Assembly (NCBI GenBank): GCA_963921825.1
Contig: OY997590.1
Span: 55,976,012-56,040,011 of the forward strand
Source of the DNA: Erodium maritimum
Taxonomy: Eukaryota; Streptophyta; Magnoliopsida; Geraniales; Geraniaceae
DNA length: 64,000 nucleotides
Reading direction: 5' to 3'
Part shown: piece after piece, positions 1-11,186 of the stretch
Numbering within the stretch: position 1 is the first letter of the stretch
Layout: every line of letters begins with the position of its first letter
Translations under genes and position numbers: made by a program
The notes under the pieces: model-generated
What the model was told of the DNA's origin: nothing
Databases searched by the model: none
What the model saw: the letters and a program-made list of their open reading frames with translations, nothing else

Positions 1-998
1 GGTTCGGGTCGTGGACGGTTCGGGTCGTGTTTGTTTGGGTCGTTGCTTGGTTCTGCCCCCTTTCTTTTGTGTTTGTTTCAGTTGTGTGGGCGGTGGCTCC
101 TTCGGCGTCAAGGATATTGAGTCTGGCTCTCCAGATCTCAGTGATGCTCGCTGGCTCCGGCATGGGACGCGCTTCCTCTTCGAGGATCGTAGCGGCTCTG
201 GTCCGTGGTTGCCGTTGGTGGGTCAGCTGCTCTATTTCGTGGCTTCGTGTGCAGATTGGTTACTTTGACTGTGACTCCTGAGGTAGTTGTTCTCTATTTA
301 TGACTGGTTTTCATCTCTCACCCTACTGCACTACTTTCTCGATTCATTTCCTTGTGCCCCCGTCCACATTCGTGGTGCGGAATCGTGGGTTTGGGTTGGC
401 CGTCGGCGATGGCATGGGGCTTTTTAGGCCTAGGAAATCAATTGGTTTAGTAGTTAGGTCTTGCGGGCTCCGGTGGACTTTCACCAGATTTGTCTCAGCC
501 AACCTTGGTGATGGCCACCGACATTTACAAGTACTCTGTCCAGGTTATGGCTTCATGGGACTTGTTGAGATGAGAGATGTTTTAAATCCTTAGGTGTTCG
601 CTGCTTTTTCAAAGTGCTTATTAGTGGACAAATCCGGTTTTACAGACCAGTTTATTTTTTCTTGGACTTCTTGGCACTCTCCCATCTTCTTACACAATCA
701 CTTGCTACTGGTTCCCGAAGGTTGCATTTGGAAGTTTGCTCACATTCACAAGGCTGCAAAATCACAAGGTTGTACAAGAAATCTCATAGATGCCTACACA
801 CAAGACTGCACAGGGGATTTTCCTCATGGTTTCATTTCACCTATTGGTTTGGGGGATGGGTAGTTTATTTTAGACGTCTTTCTTATCCGTTGTCTCTTTT
901 TGGCAATTTTTCTCGATCTTTAGCTGGGTTGGGATCTCTTGTCTTGTATCTTTTTTCTCCAAAGATAATTTCAAATTGCTTTCGCTGATCAAAAAAAA
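1..998 (+). mobile_element. Probable 3' part of a poly(A)-tailed retroposon
   Basis: No protein family is recognisable. The stretch ends in a pyrimidine-rich region followed by TGATC and a run of nine A, directly before a LINE reverse-transcriptase reading frame that begins abruptly in mid-domain. This is the picture expected of a LINE or SINE-like insertion whose 5' end and upstream target copy lie outside the window. Its 3' end resembles the RRM retroposons further on, which end in GAGCTTATC plus poly(A), but the resemblance is short. The first 30 bases contain a tandem doublet of GGTTCGGGTCGTG. An identity as a fourth RRM-type retroposon is possible but not shown. Confidence 0.35.
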
Positions 999-1010
999 AG
1001 AATCACGGAC

Positions 1011-1810
1011 ATGCAGCCAATCATTCTATGTAATGTAATCTTTAGGGTGTTATCAAAGGTATTAGCCAATTGCTTAAAACCTATGCCAGATCAACTTATT
1101 TTAAAAAAATCAGGGAGCATTCGTCCTAGGGAGATCGATTCAAGACAACATTTTTACGGCATTTGAAATTATTCATTTCCTCCGTCGTAAAACCCAAGGC
1201 AATAAGGGTCTCATGGCCATCAAGCTAGACATGATCAAAGGTTATGATCGGATCTAGTAGAAGTTCTTTGAATAGATGATAATTAAGCTAGGTTTCGGGG
1301 AACAATGGATTAGGCTTATGCAGGCGTGCATCTTATCAGTCCAATAAAGAGTATCCTCGGGGGGAGGGTGGTGGGGGGAGTCCACAGAGGTAAATACACC
1401 GGCTCGTGGGATACGGCAGTGGGATCCGTTATCTCAGTACCATTTTCTATTCATATGGAGGCCCTCTCATGTATGTTGAACAAAGCCCAAGCTCAAGTGG
1501 CTAGGGGAACGTCGTTTGCCTCTCATATGCTATTTACAGACGACTGTTACATATTTTGCATGGTGGATCAACGAGAAGCTACTTGTGTACAAAATATTCT
1601 CCATGCTTTTGTGGATATGTCGGGCCAATAGATAAATAAAGATAAAAGTTTGATTTTCTTTAGCTCTAATACGTCCCTAGAGGTCAGAAACTCTTGTTGC
1701 ACTACTATTAGAATCCCTACAATCTCGGAGGCCTTGACCTACCTGGGAGTCCCTAATCTTATAGGAAGAAATAGAATATAGTCCCTCTAATTCATTGCGG
1801 ACAAAATTTT
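1011..1810 (+). pseudogene. LINE reverse transcriptase domain, degenerate
   Basis: RT (RVT_1) would copy LINE RNA into DNA at the nicked target. The visible motifs are an opening PIILCNVIFRVLSKVLANCL, a diverged AIKLDM-type segment near 1215-1235, and FTDDCYIFC near 1530, which corresponds to the catalytic F/Y-A-D-D box with T in place of A. After that box the frame runs through TYLGVPNLIGRNR, the usual plant-LINE continuation. Stops occur throughout, for example after FVDMSGQ near 1630. The frame is broken at 1810 by the copia LTR. Confidence 0.75.
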
Positions 1811-1993
1811 TGTCAGTCTTAGTGCCTGTAGTTCAATCCAAAATGTCCAAATGTATATATCATCATTAGCAATAAAATTAAAGCAGCTTTATATTACTTA
1901 TGTGTTGGAGTAATATATCGATGTGTGATCTGATCTATGCCCACAATGTGAATAGAACCATAGATCGAGATAGATCACACTCGATGGGTCCCT

Positions 1994-4478
1994 TGTCACG
2001 CCCCGAATTCAGTATAACCGAACCCGGAACGCGAACGGTGAAGCAAGTAAAACAAAGTCTCAAATAGTTTAATGAACCGCTTTAAAAGCACCACTTGTAT
2101 TAATCAAAACAATATTTTTACAAACTGAGTTTTAATAAAAAAGCGAAAGAACACTAAAACATGAGTGTACGTCGCTAGACAACCCCGACAGCCCGGACTC
2201 TTGCTCCCAGCTCTTCAGCCTCGAGAGATCCTCTTATTCCGCCTCGCGAATGGTACCTATAGGAAAAGTAGCAAGGGGTGAGCGTTTCGCTCACCACCAC
2301 GGACACCAGACTGACTACGGCATACAACAGAAGTACCAGGAACACCGGCAACAAACAAAAATACAGGGGACTACTACCCCAAATCACATGTTAAACCCGT
2401 CTGTCACACAAATCACTGTCAATTTCCCCCTAACCATCCAAGACCCGTGCACGTAAAGGAGACCCCAAATCAGAGACCGAACAACCATTCCATTAGTCAC
2501 ACCGACAAGGTAAAGCACAGCCCTCACACGATCCTATGTGCATTTACTTGTAACTTTCCATAACCAAACCAGTATTCGCTACTCGTCCCTACCTCAAAGG
2601 CCTGTGGGAAAAGTAGTGAAGGGGATGAGCGTTCCGCTCACCTCCACGGATACTCGTTCGATTATGGCATACTAGTAAAGCATCAACAACTTACGAATCT
2701 AAACAGGGCAAACAACTACCTCAAAACCTGATACCAAACCGTCTCAACTGCTCACGATATCAATACCTCAAATACTCGCTCATGTAAGGGAAACCTCGAA
2801 TAAGGATCATATTCTCAACTAAGCAAAACACTATTGCTCACCATATCAACACCCCAATTACCCAATCACGTAGTGGAAACCTCAAAACGGGGATTATGTT
2901 CTCAACTAAGTAAATCACTATTGCTCACAACATCAATACCCCAACTACCCGATCACATAGGAGAAACCTCAAACAACCCACTCACGTGAGGGAAACCTCA
3001 AACCACCAAGTGTCACATGCATTTCTACTAATAACTTTCCCTAGTCAAGGCCGATATCCGGCTACTTTTCCCTACCTCGTAAAGTGTTCCAAGTCCGATG
3101 CTCACGCTCCGGCAATGCTCACGATCATTCGCTTAGCCTCCTCTTTCCACGGTTGGTGGCACGATCTAACATGATCAAAATAACACACTTTTTAAATATG
3201 CAGGCAAAACCGAATTTAATGAACTTAACACCCAAATGTCACCCCGACAATGTCGATCGCTCCCAAGCTTTCCAATTACTCGACATTGTCAACAATGGGC
3301 CCGGAAAGGCCCGATTCGCCCGGCTCGGAGAATCTGCCCGAGATCGGAAAACGCCCTTTCGGGGCTCCGAAAATTCCCATTTTCGTTTCTACAACCCTAA
3401 TATAATTCACGTGTTCCAAAATAATCGACAGAATCAATTTCTGATACCCGAGCAATTCAATTCCGCGTTTTAAGTTTCTAACCCAAATTTCCGAATTCTC
3501 ACAAATTAATTCCATAATTCGTTCCGGGTGTGAATTATCGACTCGGGGATCATCCAAGACCACCCAAAAACGAAAAACCCGAGGCCCGGCCAAGTGGGCC
3601 CCACACGACCACACCTGAAAACGCTCCTTTTCGCCCTAAAACGTTCCTAACGAATCCCAAACCTCAACCACTCATCTTTAAACCAATTCTAACCAAAACC
3701 CAAGAATTCAAACGTGTCAAAACGAGAAAAATACGGGTTCTTACCGTAGGGAACGTTGAGAGGATGACGATTTTGCGAGAAATGAGACGATCCGTCAGTC
3801 GGATCGTCGGGAAACGCCAAAAACTTACACTTTCTTTTCATTTTCTCTCCTTCCCCTTCTCTCTTTTCTTTTTCTCTCTTCTCCCTCTTTTTTTTCTGAA
3901 ATGGCCGAACCTCCTTCTCTCTTCTCTTTTTATTTTGTTTTAAAATCAACCACACACCAAAAAGACCAAAATACCACCATCCCTTGTCTTTTAGTTCAAA
4001 GTCCAAGGGCACATTAGTCCTTTCAAATCCCTTCCACCACTTTTATGACAAGTGTCAAGTGGGTCACATTAGTTAGAAAAACATCTTTGCAGAATTTTTC
4101 AGTCAGATTCGCGAAATTCGGCCATCTCGGGCCCCGTGCGGGCCCATTTTCCAAGAATTTATGAAATTTCGCGTGCTACAAGGAAACGGCCCAACTAAGA
4201 CTGATGTAACGACGGCTAAGCTTTTTGGATCCAAATCGACCTCGAACGGACCAAAACGTCGCTCGATTGACTTTTTGGGCAAATAGTCAACTTTTCCCAA
4301 ATTGGTCAAAAAGTTGCCCTGAGTCACCCAGAACTCACTTTGGTCGATATCGGGGTCAACTTAAGTCCGATATGACCCTCGGGGTCAATTTTAAGTTCAT
4401 TTAGGTGTATGTCCAAGAATTTTAAATTTTTCCGTTTTTCCGCCGATTGACCGGCGTTGACCAGGAGCGGTCCTTACA
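1994..4478 (-). mobile_element. Solo LTR of a Ty3/gypsy-type element, nested
   Basis: On the minus strand it runs TGTAAGGACCGC to GGGGCGTGACA, the same terminal pattern as the gypsy LTRs at 26175, 35636 and 54445. It is flanked by a perfect TCCCT duplication (1989-1993 and 4479-4483). The uninterrupted LTR copy at 27560 supplies the empty site GGGTCCCTAGTCAAC. The LTR holds two copies of a hairpin plus acceptor-like block (2247-2312 and 2600-2670) and a short tandem array at 2755-3001. Its internal region is absent. Confidence 0.88.
2755..3001. repeat. Tandem repeat inside the gypsy-type solo LTR
   Basis: Imperfect units of roughly 90 bp share 'TTCTCAACTAAG', 'CACTATTGCTCAC', 'ATCAATACCCCAA' and 'GGAAACCTC'. 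About two and a half units are visible. A related series in opposite orientation occurs at about 58549-58860. Confidence 0.65.
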
Positions 4479-6002
4479 TCCCTAGTCAACAAAGCTTCAC
4501 TAAAAGCGACTAGTATGAAAGATGGATCTTTATGGCTTACGTTCTATTAGTCGTTGGAATGGGATTCTGGAGTCTGATCATAGATATCATGTGGGACATG
4601 ATATTGGACGACTCGCCCTGAATATGTGCCATAGATTAAGTCATGAACATATTCAGTGTCGTAGCTTGTCAAGTATCCTTAGACCAAGGAGTCTTTGTGA
4701 TCGCTATGTAGTCAACAACTGAGTTTGACCTGAGCCTAACGCTGTCCATAACAGGGCTTCGATAACGGCCAGGATTGGCTTAGGGACGGGCTACATGAGT
4801 GACACGAAAGACGGCTAAGGGATTTATCCCTCATACTGAGGTATGGGAAATATATCGGTTCTCGGCCGCTTGATCGAGAATGAGTGAAAGAATAGCATGG
4901 CCATGCACATGATACTAGGTACCATATATTCAGTCATCTCACATATCAAGGAACAGTGATTGAGAATAATAAAGATGACGGCTTTATGCCTTATCTCAAT
5001 CAGGATATCGGAGATAAAAGGATAGTGACATAGACGACGGAAAGGTTAGAATCGACAGGGTCGATTCGTTATGCAGTGTCAGGAAATACTAAAGTCTCGT
5101 TAGTTGCCACTTAAATAGGATCAAGCAAAATGGGATTTTACGTTGATCTATTGACATGCATAAACCTAAGGGTCACACCGAAGGGTGAAACTCATTATAC
5201 ATTTATGGAGAATGGCCAAAAGGGAGTTGTCTCGGGACATAACCAAAACTGGGTTTTGGGTCATGCTCCCGTAAGTGAATAGGACATTACGGATAGAGAC
5301 AAAGCTTGGAGTCTTGGGATTGATCGCGTTAGATAATGTTGGACATTTCCGGTATGGAAGGCTTGGAGGCGATGAGCGAATCACGGGACCTCGTTGGAAA
5401 TGGCCACGGGCCATGTTCCAATAGGCCCATGAAAGGCCCATGCAACCAAGGCCCATGGAACTAATTAATCAAGTCTTGATTAATTAGTATTAAGTAAGCA
5501 TGACAAGGATTAAGGTGTTGGTGATTCACCACCTAACCCCATCTTATCTAGCCATACTTTTTCCTATTTACACCTTACATGTCACCATGCTTGTCCCATG
5601 TCTTTAGTTGGACAAGTATGGGGTTTGTTATGTTTAAGTCATCTTTTTTCAACATAACAAACACAAGACAAGAATAGAAAACACAACTTCTCTCTCTCTC
5701 TCCCTCTCTCCCTACAATTTCGGGTTTGGCAAGCTCCCACCTCCATTTTTGTGTTCTTGAGTCCTCAAAGAGAAGAACTATGTGGCTTTGATTCCCATGT
5801 GGATACGTAAGCGTCTTGGAGACTCAAGCCAATCATTCGTTAACCGGTGTTTTTGTTTTGGTAAGAAATAGTGCTGAATTTTTCTCTTGTGAATCCATTC
5901 TTTGTTAGTTGTTTCATGGTTTTAATCGTCTCTTGGTTTTCATTTATTTTCCGCTGCGAGTTGGTTCATCTCCAACCCTACCTCGAGACCCAACAGTTTT
6001 AT

Positions 6003-6968
6003 CTCGTATCAATATGTGGGACAATCAGCTGCATTCTCAGGGTGAGAAGGAAGACTTAATAAAGCCAGTCTTAATGGCCCTCCCAGTCTACACAATGGGT
6101 GTCTTTATGCTCCCCCAATCCCTTATATCAATTATTCAGGTTACCTTGGCTATATTTTCGTTGGGCTGGTTCGTCCCGCTCCCTACGTCCTATTATTTGG
6201 AAGTACTGTCAAAAACTGTGCAAACCAAAACTGAATGGTGGAATGGGCTTCTGTAACGTGGGAGATTTCAGTACTGCTCTGCTTGGGAAGATGGGGTGGA
6301 AATTCTTGACGTACCCGAATGCCCTAGTATCCAGGATTTTTAAGGCCCAATACTTTGCGGATGGAAATTTCTTGACAGTTGGCAAAGGAACAACCCCGAT
6401 TTTTTATGGACAAGCGTCCGGGAATCCGAAGCTCTTCTCACCCATGGGGTAGTAGGTCTATTGGCTTGGGAACAGCCACCAGGATTTTAGGTGACCCGTG
6501 GTTTACGAGTAACGTCCCATGGGTACAAACAGCTACGACTAAGGTGGCAGGCCTATGTGTTGACTCGTTTTTGATTCCTAACCATCGATCATGGAATGTG
6601 GAGGTGATTCGTAATAGCTTCTCTGAAGGGGGTCAAGAAATTTTTTGGGCATTCCTTTATCCATATCTCGGGTAGAAGATGGATGGTTTTGGAATGATGA
6701 TACTATAAAAAGGGGTTAATTTAAATGTCCAAACTATGAAAGGGGAATGGATCCCCAAAGAATCGGAATCTTTTTGGTCAGATTCTTGGAAAGTCAAAGC
6801 CTTTCACCGTGTGAAGATCTTTTTTTGGAGATGGATCACGTATTCATTACAGGTGACAGCAAATCTCCACATAAGGTGTGTTCCTATTTCACCATTATGC
6901 GCTATTTGTATGTCGGAGACCGAATCAACGGCCCACCTTCTTCTTCAATGCCCGTTTGCTAAGGAATG
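6003..6968 (+). pseudogene. LINE ORF2 thumb and zf-RVT region, degenerate
   Basis: Several overlapping frames together give the region downstream of plant LINE RT. They show LMALPVYTMGVFMLPQSL, then KMGWKFLTYPNALVSRIFKA, then GTATRILGDPWF, and finally a zinc-binding RT segment (zf-RVT) with WRWITYSLQVTANL and CAICMSETESTAHLLLQCPF. The zf-RVT cysteines and the HLLLQC pattern are preserved, but the frame shifts several times. The role in the family is nucleic-acid binding within the ORF2 protein. This copy cannot make a continuous product. Confidence 0.75.
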
Positions 6969-7114
6969 ATGGGATCTTTCGGACCTACCCCTCCTTTACT
7001 CCCTCAGAATGACATTCCAGGCGTGGTGGGAAAAAGTCCTTCAGTTATCTAGTACGTAATCAAAATCGGAAATTCTTATGTGGGTTTGGAGTATATCGAA
7101 GAAAAGAAACGATT

Positions 7115-7600
7115 TTGTATGGAATGATGAACACCTTCTTCCGGTTGCTATGGTCATTGCTACTAAGATTCACTTTCGGTCCTGGAAGGAAGCCAATGCC
7201 AAAACCTCCAAAAATGGAACCTGATATAAACCAACCCCTCCTGAGCTGGGCTATATACCCAACAAATTGGATCTTAGTGCATACCGATGGAGCAGTTTTC
7301 CCACCCGATAATCGGTCGTGGTGGGCGTTTATTTGCAGAGATATGTCAGGTACCGTCCCGGAAGGTCAAAATGGTATCAATATAGGTACACTCTCAACGC
7401 CTATGATTGAAGCTATGGCGATCATGCAAGCTCTCCAATGGGCACATCAAATCAACAAATCCAGGATCATTATCCACTCAATGCTCAGGTAGTAGTAAAC
7501 CTTATTGAGGCCAATATTGTGCTCACGCCCCCCTGGGAGTATTTTGCAAGATTGTAAGTTGCTTTTAGATTCGATTGAGGAATCTCAACTCTTGTTTGTT
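7115..7600 (+). pseudogene. LINE-type RNase H domain, degenerate
   Basis: The frame shows VHTDGAVFP (first catalytic Asp), then MIEAMAIMQALQWA (catalytic Glu helix), then a segment around IIIHSML followed in another frame by VVNLIEAN. This matches the RNase H-like RVT_3 domain at the C-terminus of many plant LINE polyproteins, which removes RNA from the RNA-DNA hybrid. A stop after HSMLR and later shifts break it. It sits just upstream of the element's poly(A) tail. Confidence 0.65.
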
Positions 7601-7757
7601 AAGAAAAAAACGAATGTTTCAGCCCACTAGCTTGTCATGGCCACAAATTCCTTGTCTGTTCTTACGTGTCAAGATTTATTCCCCTTGACGCACTTTCTTG
7701 TATTTTTGGTGAAAGACACCCTCAAAGTAATGAAAGCAGGTCCTTTTCAAAAAAAAG

Positions 7758-8470
7758 ATTGTGATGGAAAGTAAGGTAGGTTAAATAATAAGTTGAACTA
7801 GTTAGGAACTACTACATAGGATCGTATGCATATCCAAAATCCCTGGACAAAATAAACTGCCCTTTCCTTATGAGTTGAAGATTAAGACACGATTCATGTG
7901 TCTTGGAGTAGAAAACTGATGCATTGGAACCCACAAGAAAAAGATATAAAAACACATAAAAAAATATATGTATACATGGAATCAGAGGAGAAATCAAATA
8001 GAAACTCGCCCTTAAAGAAAAAACTATGAGAACTCATCTAACCCATCCATTTCATAAATGGATGGATGAGATGCAGTTGAGTTTTTGACTTGTTGACTGC
8101 AAAAACACATCACTTTTTGATAAGTTGTAAGGGTTTTTTTAGCAAAATTATCATATTACTTTTTTTACAAATTCACAAATTTAATCTTTCCGCTTCGTTT
8201 GAACTCCGATTGGCTTCAAACTTGTGCCAATATTTTTAGTTTTTCAAGGGCTTTCTACTAAGATCAATCATGAATATATTTTGAAGAACAAAAAAATAAT
8301 TATTTCATGGCTGATTTAAAAAAATATATATATGGGTAATTTTTATCAACACTTTACACTGATTTTATCAACATTGAACACTATTTTTATCACCTCATTT
8401 TCCAAAACTGAACACTAGTTTTATCAACACTGAACACTATTTTTATCACCTCATTTTCAAATTTTCCCAT
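7758..8470. other. AT-rich stretch with an old LARD-LTR relic and a short tandem repeat
   Basis: No gene is visible. Positions about 8150-8290 retain phrases of the LARD LTR at 34990-35120, including CTTCGTTTGAACTCCGAT and ATCATGAATATATTT, so an old diverged LTR fragment is likely. Positions about 8340-8470 hold a repeat of 'TTTTATCAACACTGAACACTATTTTTATCACCTCATTTTC', described separately. Confidence 0.5.
8340..8470. repeat. Short tandem repeat (about 57 bp unit)
   Basis: Two near-identical units contain TTTTATCAAC, TGAACACTA and TTTTATCACCTCATTTTC. A third partial unit precedes them. The block abuts the 3' end of the minus-strand LINE and may be the end of a small TIR element (it starts GGGTAATTTT and ends AAATTTTCCC), but I could not prove that. 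Confidence 0.6.
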
Positions 8471-8479
8471 AGGACACTT

Positions 8480-9090
8480 CGGATGTCTGCTGCCCAATTC
8501 TTAAGAATGCTAGTCATCAACGATACCCATTAAGTTTCAAAATCCACACCAGACCCACTTGGCGGGATGCCTCACAACTGCTCCCAGCATACTTTTGCAA
8601 ACCCACAATGAAGGAAGAGATGATTTAATGATTCAATATTCCTACCATAGATGGAACAAGTTGTTGGGATCAGGACGTACTTGCTAACAAGGTTAGTGGC
8701 CACCTGAAGAGTGCTGGTAAGGCATCTCCATAAAAAGACCTGTAGGTGTGGGGGTACACGAATATTCCAAAGGGTTGATCATGTCACTACTACCTTTTTT
8801 TTCTATATTTGATGGTGTGCCCAAGCGAGGGATAGATACCCTGCTTTCGTTGTGTAGAGACCATTCTTGTCAGATGCCCAATTCCATTCATCTTCTGGTC
8901 TGCTAGCGGAAAGTGGGATATGGAGGATACTAACCCTATCATTCTCATTAAAGAGTTGGTGAATAAGCCCCACATCCCACTGTTGTGTTCCCGGGATCAT
9001 GAGGCCGGTGATTGGGGCACCCACCAACGTAGGACCCGTAGATTCAATGGTAGCTATCGACCCAATATTCCATGTGGCACCCTGTATCAT
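8480..9090 (-). pseudogene. LINE zf-RVT region, degenerate
   Basis: The frame carries ATWNIGSIATIE, DVGLIHQLFNENDRVSIL, DEWNWASDKNGLYTTKAGYL and then AWAHHQI before a stop. The W-x8-YTTKAGY pattern precedes the zinc-binding RT domain in plant LINEs. Beyond it, shifted frames retain pieces such as SLWVCKSMLGAV. The RNase H domain seen in the other LINE is not visible here, so the 3' end seems lost near 8471. Confidence 0.65.
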
Positions 9091-9559
9091 GGTATCTCGC
9101 CAATTCCTGATGGTAACCCATAGGCCACTCCGTATTAGATATTAGGTTGAGAAAAGGATGGCCCATGTGAAGCTCGGATTACGACCAGTCGGTGCCTATT
9201 AAAAGTGTGTAGTAGGAAAGTAAAGCGCCTTTAGGAACCACGACACCAACGACTGGGGCTTGTGGATGAGGCCCAACACTTGTTTTCCCAATAAAGTATT
9301 AATGACGTCCTGTAGGTGACAAAAACCCATACCTCCACTATCTTTAGGCATGCATAATTTGTCCTAGTCCTGCCATACAATAGATCTCTCAAACTTACCC
9401 CCCCCCCCCCCAATAAAACCTGGCTAGGGCTACATGTATAGGATTCACTATCCGACAAGGGACCCGAAAGATTGACATAATATAGACTGGCAGGGAGGTG
9501 AGGACTGAGCGGATCATAATCTCTCTACCAGCTGGAGAAAGTAACTTTCCCTCCCATGA

Positions 9560-10782
9560 CCTGATCCGAGCCAGGATCTAGTCGCATAGATAAGCCATGG
9601 CCACATTCCGGTTTCTTCCTACCATATTGGGGGCGCCTAAATACGTGGAAGCAATTGAGGTCTCTGCTATGGACAATATATCACAACACTCTTGGCGCAA
9701 CGCTGCTGGGGTATTTGTGCTGAATAGGATTGAGGATTTGCCTATATTGAGGACTTGACCTGAGAGGGTTCCAAAGACTCCTTAAGTATCCTGAATATTC
9801 TACGCCTCAGAAGGGGTGGCCCTGTAGAAGATGTAGTAGTCATTAGCGAAAAACATATGAGATATCTCAAGAGCTCCCTTAGCAATCTGGATGCCATGGA
9901 TAGTGTCTGCGTCTCGGGTCATCTTCAGTAAATGGGATAATCTTTCCATGAAAAGGAGAAAAAAGTGGTAGATAGAGGATTGGCCTAGTGGATTCTCCTT
10001 GTCGGGGCGAGTTTAGGAGTTTCACGTCCCCTTGATGAGATTGAATACGACACCGTCCCCATGTAGTAGGACACTAATTCTATCCAATCAGGCAAAAACC
10101 CGAGTCTGACCATAATAGCGGTCAAGGAGGTCCACTCAACCCTGTCACGGGCCTTGCTCATATCCAATTTCAGATTCATATACTCTACCGCCTGTTGGCG
10201 TTTCCGTTTTAAGTAATGAATTACCTCAAAGGAGATTAGTACATTATCTTGGATGCAACGACCTAGAATAAAAGCTATTTGTGTCTTAGAGATGACATGA
10301 TGTAGCAGGGGTCGGAGTCTGTTCGCCAAAACTTTGGACATGATCCGGAATATTACGTTACAAAGAGTTATGGGCCGGAGATCAGTGACCACATCTGTGT
10401 CAGGCTTCTTCGGGATGAGGACGATCGAGGTTTCATTCAATACTAGATCAAACCCCTTCGTCCGGATGATATCCTGTATAAATCGAACCACCTCTTCTGC
10501 CACCATAGGCTAGTAGTGATGATAGAATCTCGGGTTGGGTCTATCCGGTCCTGGTGACTCTTCCGGTCCCTTCTAAAAAATACCATGGCGAATCTCCTGG
10601 TCAGTACCAAGCGAGAAGAGGGAGAGATTATGCTCAGGGACAATTCGAGTGGGTAACAAGATAGGGAAATCCATGAGGTCCGGATGGCTAGAGGTAAACA
10701 ATTGGCCGAAGTAATCCGTGATGAGCTCCTTCATACTTGACTCCAATGTAACCAATTTCCCCATCGTGATTTTGAGTGCCAC
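9560..10782 (-). pseudogene. LINE reverse transcriptase, degenerate; catalytic FADD box reads FAND
   Basis: A long frame (10506-9985) contains SIVLIPKKPDTDVV, DLRPITLCNVIFRIMSKVLA, QIAFILGRCIQDNVLISFEV and NLKLDMSKA, all typical of plant LINE RT palm and fingers. Further on, near 9840, the catalytic box reads FFANDYYIFY: the first Asp of the FADD motif has become Asn, which should abolish polymerase activity. TYLGAPNMVGRN follows near 9600. Upstream (10782-10573) the pre-RT segment LITDYFGQLF is visible. Stops separate the segments. Confidence 0.82.
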
Positions 10783-11186
10783 AACAACATTAATCCATCG
10801 TTGGTAAGTTGCTGAGGCTTGGAAAAATTCTGTGTTTTGTCCCTCTCAGTCAGCTAGTGCTGTTGTGCACAAAGAGCATTCTGATATTGGATTTGAATAG
10901 CTTCCCTTCGTTGAACCCCTGCCCAGTTTGTCCTTCCATTCAGTTCTGCGATGCGCCTCTATCACCACTTGATGTGGTTAACATTTTTCCAAAAGAAATG
11001 TCAACCCCAACGGGCCAAAGAGATACCCACACCTCGAATCACCTCTATAATTGATACGGAAGGGGATTTGTTCCAAGCCCCCTGAATTACTATACCACAA
11101 TCTGGGTCTCACATTCATTGGAACTAGAATCGGAACTTCGATCTGCCATGATCCTATACCTTATAAGCTAGGCATAACATAAAAGG

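Larger units (their letters stand above)
1811..5995 (+). mobile_element. Solo LTR of the long-LTR copia family, itself interrupted
   Basis: It begins TGTCAGTCTTAGTG and ends CGAGACCCAACA. The same ends occur at 27383-29069 and, reversed, at 22553-24240, where the LTR belongs to an element with a copia gag. Removing the nested insertion at 1994-4478 and its duplicated 5 bp leaves about 1.69 kb, equal to the other copies. The flanks are ATTTT on the left and GTTTT on the right, consistent with a 5-bp target duplication with one mutation. There is no internal region, so it is a solo LTR left by LTR-LTR recombination. Confidence 0.85.
999..7757 (+). mobile_element. L1-type LINE, partial, split by a nested LTR insertion
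   Basis: Two blocks of one degenerate LINE ORF2 lie at 999-1810 and 5996-7757. The first block carries reverse-transcriptase motifs and the second carries the zf-RVT and RNase H regions. The reading sense continues across the gap: ADKI before it, and LSRINMWDNQ after it, as in plant LINE polyproteins. The element ends with a poly(A) run at about 7750-7757. The gap is filled by a copia-type LTR (1811-5995). Many stops and frameshifts make it inactive. The upstream part is cut off by the retroposon tail at 998. Confidence 0.8.

Noticed and set aside
1-593. Small + strand frames of 84-97 aa at the window start
   Set aside because: No recognised domain, overlapping frames, and the stretch ends in a retroposon-like poly(A) tail.
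3530-4012. Basic and Lys/Glu-rich frames on both strands in the solo LTR at 1994-4478
   Set aside because: Both strands are open over the same pyrimidine-rich leader (TTTCTCTCC...), a composition effect.
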